DNA of 29,708 nucleotides, taken from contig QZAC01000125.1 in the NCBI GenBank assembly GCA_003838065.1, forward strand, positions 1 to 29,708, written 5' to 3'. The notes beneath the pieces were generated by a model, which was not told where the DNA came from, did not search any database, and worked only from the letters and a program-made list of their open reading frames with translations. Positions within the stretch are counted from its first letter, which is position 1. Every line of letters begins with the position of its first letter. This document shows, piece after piece, positions 24,483-29,708 of the stretch. Origin of the DNA: Methanocalculus sp. MSAO_Arc2 (GTDB taxonomy: Archaea > Halobacteriota > Methanomicrobia > Methanomicrobiales > Methanocorpusculaceae). The position numbers and the translations under genes were made by a program.

Positions 24483-24526
24483 TCTTGTAGCCGAAATTTT
24501 CGTTAACAGAATAATCGTCTACAAGA
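24483..24526. promoter_or_regulatory. Inverted repeat centred on the predicted mmp11 operon start site
   Basis: TCTTGTAG (24483-24490) and CTACAAGA (24519-24526) are perfect 8-bp arms with a 28-nt spacer. Inside lies a smaller inverted repeat, CGAAA-T-TTTCG (24492-24502). The centre coincides with the position expected for transcription start from the TATA box at 24529-24537, so an operator is plausible. Confidence 0.35.
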
Positions 24527-24528
24527 TA

Positions 24529-24537
24529 CTATAAAGC
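24529..24537 (-). promoter_or_regulatory. TATA box for the mmp11-aks operon
   Basis: The minus strand reads GCTTTATAG. It is the best TATA-like site in the gap between ftr and mmp11. The implied leader is long, about 240 nt to the chosen ATG. Confidence 0.4.
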
Positions 24538-24550
24538 AATCGATCTGATC

Positions 24551-24560
24551 AAAAGAAAAA
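24551..24560 (-). terminator. Oligo-T terminator after ftr
   Basis: Directly after the ftr TAA stop the minus strand reads TTTTTCTTTT, a typical archaeal T-rich termination signal without a hairpin. Confidence 0.55.
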
Positions 24561-25442
24561 TTAGAAGAGGTCATGAAGCTGGAATTTGAAGGGTCCAAGA
24601 GAGCCGCCATAATTTCCAGCTGAGATCTTTATAACCCCCGGTACCTTGCATGCCGCTTTCACGCCTGCTGCCATTGCAGCCTTTATTGAAGCCTCATCAA
24701 CACCATCGATGACAATCTCATAGATAGCACCAATACCTTCCGGAACTTCGGTTGCTTCGACCTTCTCACGGATTGTGGGGCAGAACGCTTCGTTGGTGGA
24801 AGCACCCATGAACTTGTACTTGTTGCTCCCGACTTTTGAGCCACTTGAGACGACACCACCGGGGAAGGGGGTGATCACGCCCGGTACATCATCAATTGCA
24901 TCCACTGCTGCCTCTGCGGCAACGAGTGCGGCCATCTGGTTTTCACCAAAGATCAGGAAGTTGCCACCGGCAACACCCTTTACCGCTCCGTATTCCTCCT
25001 CGATGATGAAGTCGCCACCCATTATCGGGATAGACCAGCAGTCACGGTCGCCAACAGTAACTTTGGATTCATATCCATCTCCAAAGAAGTGGAGTTTTAC
25101 CGGGAGCTTCTCTTCAGCATCAAGTCCATTAAATGCCGCAGTTGTCGGGGCAGTCAGGACACATTCGGCAATACGCTCAACAAGCTGTTCTTTGAGTTTC
25201 TTTTTGCCGACACAGATAAGGATGGCATATCCCGGTCTTCCATCAGGGGTTTCATCTGCCGGAACAAAACGCTCGATACCGGCTTCTGCAGGGCATCCAA
25301 TCGTGGATGTGGCAAATCCGGTTGCTTCGACCGCTGCTTTGTATGCCCAGTTCTTTGTCACTGCCGTGATGAGTACGCGAGAGACCCATGTAGGGAATGC
25401 CTCTGCATATGTATTCTCGATGATGACACCATTGTATTCCAT
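24561..25442 (-). CDS. ftr: Formylmethanofuran:tetrahydromethanopterin N-formyltransferase
   Basis: The 293-aa protein matches Ftr along its full length, from MEYNGVIIENTYAEAFPTWV to the ending GNYGGSLGPFKFQLHDLF. Characteristic blocks include TVGDRDCWSIPIMGGDFIIEE and FPGGVVSSGSKVGSNKYKF. It catalyses the second step of CO2-based methanogenesis, moving the formyl group from formylmethanofuran to tetrahydromethanopterin, in the cytoplasm. I start it at the ATG at 25442 because AAGGTG lies 5 nt upstream; the ATG six codons earlier (25460) lies before that site. It is divergent from the fwdGF-hdrCBA operon, which acts just before and after it in the same pathway. Confidence 0.97.
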   Translation of the reverse strand: MEYNGVIIENTYAEAFPTWVSRVLITAVTKNWAYKAAVEATGFATSTIGCPAEAGIERFVPADETPDGRPGYAILICVGKKKLKEQLVERIAECVLTAPTTAAFNGLDAEEKLPVKLHFFGDGYESKVTVGDRDCWSIPIMGGDFIIEEEYGAVKGVAGGNFLIFGENQMAALVAAEAAVDAIDDVPGVITPFPGGVVSSGSKVGSNKYKFMGASTNEAFCPTIREKVEATEVPEGIGAIYEIVIDGVDEASIKAAMAAGVKAACKVPGVIKISAGNYGGSLGPFKFQLHDLF

Positions 25443-25475
25443 AGAAACACCTTTGTACATGCTAATGAGGGAGCA

Positions 25476-25483
25476 GGATAAAA
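25476..25483 (-). promoter_or_regulatory. TATA-like box for ftr
   Basis: The minus strand reads TTTTATCC, about 35-40 nt upstream of the ftr ATG. This leaves a short leader carrying the ribosome-binding site. Confidence 0.4.
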
Positions 25484-25499
25484 GAAGATTTCTTTTTGT

Positions 25500-25860
25500 A
25501 CTTCATGGGGCCTGTCAGGTGGAGGATACCAGATGAAGCTGTATCTCAAATGATGTGTCCCAAAGGTTCAGTAATCAATGCATTTCATTTGCTGGCCGTT
25601 GTACGATACCATCTCACTGTGCGATGCATATCAACGTCAGACACACATCCTGAGATGATATTTCATTGAAGAATTAGAATTTTGTCGATCGGAGTGATTA
25701 TTAAGTGCTTCCTGACAAAAACGGGAAAGCCAGAAGACTTTTCAAAAAATACAAATGTAATTCATAGATGAGATTATCGTAATCAAAGCGCATAATGAAC
25801 GCCATTGTGCGGGGTTTTCTGCCTGATACATCCCAGATATTAACCATTAACTCTTAATTT
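25500..25860. other. Non-coding stretch between the ftr and fwdG promoters
   Basis: About 360 bp with no convincing open frame, tRNA or repeat array. It is more AT-rich than the surrounding genes, with runs such as TTCAAAAAATACAAATG. The only clear structure I see is the hairpin at 25788-25820, reported separately. It may simply separate two strong divergent promoters, or hide a small RNA. Confidence 0.5.
25788..25820 (+). ncRNA. Hairpin followed by T-rich tail, possible end of a small RNA
   Basis: GCGCATAATG and CATTGTGCG pair over 9 bp with one G-U pair and a 5-nt loop (25798-25802), followed by GGGTTTTCT. It looks like a terminator but no annotated plus-strand gene precedes it. Whether anything is transcribed here cannot be told from sequence. 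Confidence 0.25.
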
Positions 25861-25867
25861 CCGGAGA

Positions 25868-25893
25868 TTATCAGGAAGATATTCACCTGATAA
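25868..25893. promoter_or_regulatory. Inverted repeat upstream of the fwdGF-hdrCBA promoter
   Basis: TTATCAGG (25868-25875) and CCTGATAA (25886-25893) are perfect 8-bp arms with a 10-nt spacer, so their centres are 18 bp apart, close to two helical turns. The right arm ends about 10 bp before the TATA box. The layout suits a dimeric regulator acting next to TFB. Confidence 0.5.
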
Positions 25894-25902
25894 ATTAAGA
25901 AA

Positions 25903-25910
25903 GTTTATCT
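25903..25910 (+). promoter_or_regulatory. TATA box for the fwdGF-hdrCBA operon
   Basis: The sequence GTTTATCT is preceded by purine-rich AAGAAA, as in a BRE element. Transcription should start near 25933, giving a leader of roughly 40 nt. That leader contains two ATCGAT palindromes (25936-25941 and 25948-25953). Confidence 0.5.
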
Positions 25911-25974
25911 ACCTTATCTAACAACCATTTCAGTAATCGATTTTCATATCGATCAAAGGCTGGTGCATGATAGC

Positions 25975-26256
25975 ATGGCGTTTGCAATGCACATTAACAC
26001 GGAGCGTTGTACTGGTTGTAACAATTGTGTTGTTGCATGCCCGGTAAACGCATTAGAGCTCTATACAGTCGATCCAGTCATCAAAGACAAGATCTACTCT
26101 GTACGAGATGGAAAGGCAATTACTCTTGACATCAACAAAGAGCTCTGCGCCGGATGCGGCGTATGCGTTGAGGCATGTCCTTACGATGTTATCAGACTGG
26201 TAGGACCCTGGGAGACTGCCCGGGCCCCTGTTGGGCGTGCCGGAGTCTACCACTAG
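25975..26256 (+). CDS. fwdG: Two-cluster ferredoxin, likely formylmethanofuran dehydrogenase subunit G
   Basis: The 93-aa ferredoxin has two [4Fe-4S] motifs, CTGCNNCVVACP and CAGCGVCVEACP, each C-x2-C-x2-C-x3-CP. FwdG/FmdG is a ferredoxin of this size and cluster number that links the formylmethanofuran dehydrogenase core to polyferredoxin FwdF. The next gene is FwdF-like, which is why I propose FwdG; a general ferredoxin for HdrA cannot be excluded. The start is uncertain: ATG 25975 has GGTG at 9 nt, while a GTG at 25963 has AAAGG only 3 nt away. It is the first gene of the operon and uses the promoter near 25905. Confidence 0.82.
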   Translation: MAFAMHINTERCTGCNNCVVACPVNALELYTVDPVIKDKIYSVRDGKAITLDINKELCAGCGVCVEACPYDVIRLVGPWETARAPVGRAGVYH

Positions 26257-26283
26257 AATGGAGGAGAAGTGAGGGATTCATCA

Positions 26284-27468
26284 ATGGCTATGAGCAATTT
26301 GTTTCCAAAATTCTCCAGGATAAGAGATGGTGTCAATGTTGTGATGGAGCAGAAGCTTCTCCAGCAGACAAATAACCTGATCTTAAACAGCGAAACCTGC
26401 ACGGGATGCGGCATATGTGTCGAGGCCTGCCCTGAAGAGGCAATTAGCCTTGGCCTGGTCGGAGCCGTTCGCAGAGGAGCAGTTTCACCGGTCGATGACG
26501 CACCTATCAGCGTCGACGAGAAGGAATGCTCCTACTGTGGCGTCTGCGTCATCATGTGCCCGTTCAATGCGCTGACCCTGGAGATCGACGGCGAGGAGAA
26601 ACTCCCGATCCTTGAGAACGAGGGGTTCCCTGAGTACGACAAGGTCACAGAGATCGATGACGAGAAGTGTGTCCGCTGTACCATATGTGACGAGATCTGC
26701 CCACGGGACGCAATTAACCGCGATGTACCGTTATTTGAAGGAGCAGATGACGAGGGACTGGGACGGCAGAAAGCGATCACGGCAAAAACCGAATTCACCG
26801 TGGATGACGAGAAATGCAACTACTGTGGCATCTGCGGCGCCGTCTGCCCGGCAATCGAGGTGAAGCACAAGCCTTTCACTCCCGAGACAGGCACTGTTGA
26901 CGGTGAAGTTATCTGGGACGAAGATCTCTGCGACACCTGTACGGTCTGTGTCGAAGCCTGCCCTGAAGAGGCAATCACTGTAGAGAGGACGGTTGAATCA
27001 AAGAAGCTCCCCGGAGAGGTCAGCATTATTTCAGAAGAGTGCAGTACCTGCACCTGGTGTTCGAAGACCTGCCCTGAAGAAGCGATAACAGTTGAGAAGA
27101 TCTTTGAGGGCGAGATTACCTTCCATGCAGAAAAATGTCCATCCGGGTGTTCAACCTGTGTCGAGGTATGCCCCTGCAACGCGATCTATCTCCCGACACC
27201 CAAACCTGCAAAAGACATGAAGCGGCGGGAGCTTGAGCCGGTCATTGCAGTAAACACGGACTTCTGCATGTTCTGTGGTGCATGTGTCAATGCCTGCCCG
27301 GGCGAGGACATCATTGTCCTGAAGCGAACCAGCATCCGTATCAAAGGAAAAGAAACCGATCTCTTCAAGAAGATCAAAGAGAAGCTCCTGACTCCACGGA
27401 CCTCGCAGGTGCGGGAAGACGCTGAGAAGGTTGGTGAAGTCCAGCTGAAGGCATTGGAGACGGCATGA
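26284..27468 (+). CDS. fwdF: Eight-cluster polyferredoxin, likely formylmethanofuran dehydrogenase subunit F
   Basis: The 394-aa protein has eight [4Fe-4S] motifs. In order they are CTGCGICVEACP, CSYCGVCVIMCP, CVRCTICDEICP, CNYCGICGAVCP, CDTCTVCVEACP, CSTCTWCSKTCP, CPSGCSTCVEVCP and CMFCGACVNACP. The seventh has an extra residue (C-x3-C-x2-C). FwdF of the solved Methanothermobacter complex also carries eight clusters and forms the wire between catalytic units; in Methanospirillum the equivalent joins Hdr and Fmd. The C-terminal tail of about 40 residues is lysine-rich. I favour ATG 26284, with GAGGG 8 nt upstream; a GTG at 26269 with GGAGG at 4 nt is the alternative. hdrC follows 9 nt downstream. 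Confidence 0.85.
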   Translation: MAMSNLFPKFSRIRDGVNVVMEQKLLQQTNNLILNSETCTGCGICVEACPEEAISLGLVGAVRRGAVSPVDDAPISVDEKECSYCGVCVIMCPFNALTLEIDGEEKLPILENEGFPEYDKVTEIDDEKCVRCTICDEICPRDAINRDVPLFEGADDEGLGRQKAITAKTEFTVDDEKCNYCGICGAVCPAIEVKHKPFTPETGTVDGEVIWDEDLCDTCTVCVEACPEEAITVERTVESKKLPGEVSIISEECSTCTWCSKTCPEEAITVEKIFEGEITFHAEKCPSGCSTCVEVCPCNAIYLPTPKPAKDMKRRELEPVIAVNTDFCMFCGACVNACPGEDIIVLKRTSIRIKGKETDLFKKIKEKLLTPRTSQVREDAEKVGEVQLKALETA

Positions 27469-27477
27469 GGTTTCATT

Positions 27478-28059
27478 ATGGCAAAAGCAAAGAGTTACTC
27501 TGATGAAACCCTGTCTGTCCGTCTGGCAGACAGGTACTACCGCACCGATGATGATGCACCGGATTTCCTGGAGACGGTTGAGAAGATCGGGATGACCATC
27601 CCCCATATGTGCTACCAGTGCGGCACCTGCACGGGCTCCTGCCCCTCGGCACCACGGAGTTCATACCGTATCAGGAAATTTATCCGGCGGGCTGTGCTCG
27701 GTCTTGAGGACGAAGCACTCGCCGACCCGGATCTCTGGCTCTGCACAACCTGCTACTCCTGTACAGACCGGTGCCCCCGTGATATCGCACCGACAGATGT
27801 CATTATGGCGATGAGGAACCTGGCATTTCTCCGAGAAATTGTTCCAAAGAATTTCTTAAACACCGTCCAGTTTATTTACAAGACCGGGCATGGTGTTCCA
27901 AATAATGATGTGAACCGTGCGGCACGTGTGAGACTCGGACTTGAGGCCGAGCCTGAGACAACAGCGAAATACCCGGATTTCATCCCGGGCATCCAGAAGA
28001 TCCTTGATCACTACGGGCTCAAAGATAAGGCAGACGAAATTCTGGCGGAGGGTCAGTAA
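27478..28059 (+). CDS. hdrC: CoB--CoM heterodisulfide reductase subunit C
   Basis: The 193-aa iron-sulfur protein has two [4Fe-4S] motifs: Cys45, 48, 51 and 55 (CYQCGTCTGSCP) and Cys89, 92, 95 and 99 (CTTCYSCTDRCP). The rest is helical with no membrane segment, as in the soluble HdrABC complex. HdrC passes electrons from HdrA's flavin to the HdrB active site. Its TAA stop overlaps the hdrB ATG by one base (TAATG), so the two subunits are translationally coupled. Confidence 0.96.
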   Translation: MAKAKSYSDETLSVRLADRYYRTDDDAPDFLETVEKIGMTIPHMCYQCGTCTGSCPSAPRSSYRIRKFIRRAVLGLEDEALADPDLWLCTTCYSCTDRCPRDIAPTDVIMAMRNLAFLREIVPKNFLNTVQFIYKTGHGVPNNDVNRAARVRLGLEAEPETTAKYPDFIPGIQKILDHYGLKDKADEILAEGQ

Positions 28060-28976
28060 TGTCAGGAAAGACACACCAGTATGCGTTCTTCCTCGGATGC
28101 ATCGCACCGAACCGGTACCCGGGTATCGAGGCGGCTGCAATCAAGACCAGCAAGAATCTCGGGATAGAACTCCTTCCCCTGAAGGGTGCATCATGCTGTC
28201 CCGCACCAGGTGCATTCGGATCTATTGATCTGAGCGTCTGGATGTCAATGGCCGCACGCAACCTTGTCCTTGCCGAGCAGATGAATATGGATATTGCACT
28301 CATCTGCAACGGCTGTTACAAGTCGATCTGGGAAGTGAACCATAAGCTCAAACACCATGACGAACTCCGCGACAGGGTCAATGAAGTCTTAAAAGAGATC
28401 GATATGGAGTTCAAGGGAACAATTGATGTCCGCCATCTCGCCGAGATTATCTATGACGAGAACATCTGCGGTGTGGCAAAACTCGCAGACAGCGTCACAA
28501 CACCCTTAACAGGCGTTAAGATCGCCATCCACTATGGCTGCCACCTGCTGAAGCCCCGCAAAGAGCGTGAGTTTGATGCTGAAGGTGTCGGAGAGACCGA
28601 GAACCCGATGTGGATGGAGGAGCTTATCGCTGCACTCGGTGCAGAGCCTGTCCAGTACCGCCAGAAGATGCAGTGCTGTGGCGCTGGCGGCGGTGTACGG
28701 GGATATGATATTGCGCATGCTCTTGACATCACCAATGAAAAGCTCATCAATATGAGCGAAGTCGGTGCAGACGCCATCACCGAGGTCTGCCCGTTCTGCC
28801 AGCTCCAGTTCGACCGCGGCCAGATCGAGATCGGCGAGAAGTTCGGTGTCAAGTGGGCAATTCCTGTCCTGCACTTTAATGAACTGCTCGGGCTTGCACA
28901 GGGTATGAGCCCGCAGGACCTTGCACTTGACCTCCACGGGATCTCCTGTGAACCGTTCCTGAACAAACTCCAGTGA
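28059..28976 (+). CDS. hdrB: CoB--CoM heterodisulfide reductase subunit B (catalytic)
   Basis: The 305-aa subunit has two copies of the CCG-type cysteine motif that binds noncubane [4Fe-4S] clusters. The first is Cys14, Cys46-Cys47 and Cys83/Cys86, with spacings of 31 and 35 residues inside the known C-x31-39-CC-x35-36-C-x2-C pattern. The second comprises HYGCH, MQCCGAGGG and VCPFC. These twin clusters cleave the CoM-S-S-CoB disulfide. The protein is soluble, and lies between hdrC (1-nt overlap) and hdrA (8 nt between stop and start). Confidence 0.96.
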   Translation: MSGKTHQYAFFLGCIAPNRYPGIEAAAIKTSKNLGIELLPLKGASCCPAPGAFGSIDLSVWMSMAARNLVLAEQMNMDIALICNGCYKSIWEVNHKLKHHDELRDRVNEVLKEIDMEFKGTIDVRHLAEIIYDENICGVAKLADSVTTPLTGVKIAIHYGCHLLKPRKEREFDAEGVGETENPMWMEELIAALGAEPVQYRQKMQCCGAGGGVRGYDIAHALDITNEKLINMSEVGADAITEVCPFCQLQFDRGQIEIGEKFGVKWAIPVLHFNELLGLAQGMSPQDLALDLHGISCEPFLNKLQ

Positions 28977-28984
28977 GGTGCACT

Positions 28985-29708
28985 ATGGTTGATGAAACAC
29001 AATCACAAAAACCGAGAATTGGTGTATATATCTGTCACTGTGGTACCAACATCGCTGGTTCCATCGATATCAAGGAGTTACAGGAATATACACTTACCAT
29101 TCCAGACGTCGTTGTCGCAGACGAATACCAGTATGTCTGCTCAACGCCGGGACAGAATATGATCGAAGAAGCCATCAAAGAGCACAACCTCACTGCCCTT
29201 GTCGTAGCGGCATGTTCTCCACGTCTCCATGAACCGACGTTCCGGAGAGCATCCAAAGAGGGTGGAATGAACCAGTTCCGGTTTGAGATGGCAAATATCC
29301 GTGAGCAGAACTCGTGGGTGCACATGCACGATTCCGAAGGTGCCACAGAAAAAGCAAAAGACGCCGTCAGGATGGCGGTAGCCAAGGCACGGCTCCTTGA
29401 GGATCTTCATCCAAAGTCGGTGCCGGTTGAGCATGCAGCGATGGTCGTCGGTGCAGGTATCGCCGGGATCCAGGCTGCACTCGATCTTGCCAGCTCAGGC
29501 ATCAAGACCTATCTCATCGAGAAGTCTCCCACAATCGGCGGCAGGATGTCGCAGCTTGACAAGACGTTCCCAACCCTTGACTGTTCACAATGTATCCTGA
29601 CACCCAAGATGGTGGATGTCGACAGGCACGAAAATATCGAGCTGATGACCTATACCGAGGTCGAAAGTGTCGAGGGATATATCGGCAACTTTGATGTCAC
29701 CCTCCGGA
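28985..29708 (+). CDS. hdrA: CoB--CoM heterodisulfide reductase subunit A (partial, cut by window end)
   Basis: The visible 241 codons show the N-terminal domain (RIGVYICHCGTNIAGSIDI, later VAACSPRLHEPTFR) and the FAD-binding GAGIAG loop at 156-161 with the acidic strand end YLIEK. A cysteine pair follows in TLDCSQCILTPKM (Cys200, Cys203). HdrA holds the bifurcating FAD: electrons from a hydrogenase or formate dehydrogenase, via MvhD, split to ferredoxin and to HdrB. GAGGTG lies 4 nt before the ATG. The C-terminal ferredoxin domains lie beyond the window, so I cannot say whether it is the classic or an extended form. Confidence 0.96.
   Translation, partial: MVDETQSQKPRIGVYICHCGTNIAGSIDIKELQEYTLTIPDVVVADEYQYVCSTPGQNMIEEAIKEHNLTALVVAACSPRLHEPTFRRASKEGGMNQFRFEMANIREQNSWVHMHDSEGATEKAKDAVRMAVAKARLLEDLHPKSVPVEHAAMVVGAGIAGIQAALDLASSGIKTYLIEKSPTIGGRMSQLDKTFPTLDCSQCILTPKMVDVDRHENIELMTYTEVESVEGYIGNFDVTLR

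Larger units (their letters stand above)
24468..24551. repeat. 13-bp direct repeats around the mmp11-aks operon promoter
   Basis: ATCGATCTGATCA occurs exactly at 24468-24480 and 24539-24551, 71 bp apart. One copy abuts the upstream side of the predicted TATA box and the other lies downstream of the predicted transcription start. These could be regulator sites. Confidence 0.5.

Noticed and set aside
25660..25725. C/D box small RNA
   Set aside because: A GTGATTA and a CTGA occur at roughly suitable distance, but box C matches poorly and no C'/D' pair is visible.
25463..25962. tRNA gene in the largest intergenic gap
   Set aside because: I looked for T-loop and cloverleaf patterns on both strands and found none.
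27151..27606. Minus-strand open frame of 151 codons across the fwdF-hdrC junction
   Set aside because: It is a shadow of strongly conserved iron-sulfur protein genes and spans two genes plus the gap.
29560..29610. Selenocysteine in HdrA
   Set aside because: Some methanogen HdrA proteins use selenocysteine at a conserved cysteine site. Here the codons in the visible cysteine pair are ordinary Cys codons with no in-frame TGA.

Overview
The window is chromosomal DNA from a hydrogenotrophic methanogenic archaeon, most likely of the order Methanomicrobiales. The evidence is formylmethanofuran:tetrahydromethanopterin formyltransferase, an eight-cluster formylmethanofuran dehydrogenase polyferredoxin, heterodisulfide reductase genes hdrCBA, a coenzyme B (homoaconitate) pathway cluster, a methanogenesis marker protein, archaeal-type PheS/PheT/TrpS, a two-repeat tRNA-splicing endonuclease and archaeal TATA boxes. 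The order-level assignment is inference from gene content. I saw no tRNA or rRNA gene, CRISPR array, insertion sequence or attachment site.

Layout. 1-2814 (minus): two tandem arylacetate/phenylacetate-CoA ligases followed by an ACT-domain protein, translationally coupled. 2950-3722: a 60-aa membrane protein and a lipoprotein, convergent. 3793-6749 (plus): a 703-aa protein built from a degenerate type I-like DNA methylase domain, an HsdS-like region and a HEPN-like domain, overlapping an 8-oxoguanine DNA glycosylase. 6763-8909: S-adenosylhomocysteine hydrolase and HisF, divergent. 8893-14218 (minus): endA-trpS-pheS-pheT operon. 14457-15698 (plus): a secreted, surface-anchored repeat protein. 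15702-16547 (minus): endonuclease IV. 16596-24263 (minus): eight tightly overlapping genes, transcribed in the order mmp11, radical SAM protein, IorA-like TPP enzyme, aksA, aksD, aksE, unknown, aksF. 24561-25442 (minus): ftr. 25975-29708 (plus): fwdG-fwdF-hdrC-hdrB-hdrA, with hdrA cut by the window end.

How the genes work together. The right half serves methanogenesis from CO2. FwdG/FwdF carry electrons for CO2 reduction to formylmethanofuran, Ftr moves the formyl group to tetrahydromethanopterin, and HdrABC reduces the CoM-S-S-CoB disulfide while bifurcating electrons. Coding the FwdGF wires with HdrCBA fits a physical Hdr-Fwd/Fmd supercomplex. The aks genes build the 2-oxosuberate chain of coenzyme B, the thiol that HdrABC regenerates.

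The most promising lead is the aks operon. It also holds four genes without an assigned reaction: a truncated IorA-like TPP enzyme, a TiaS-kinase-like methanogenesis marker 11, a radical SAM protein with a C-terminal cysteine cluster, and a cysteine-rich unknown. The late steps of coenzyme B synthesis (2-oxoacid decarboxylation, thiol introduction, threonine ligation, phosphorylation) lack firmly assigned enzymes as far as I know, so this operon is a strong place to look for them. The second lead is the methylase-like/HEPN fusion protein coupled to a DNA-repair glycosylase.
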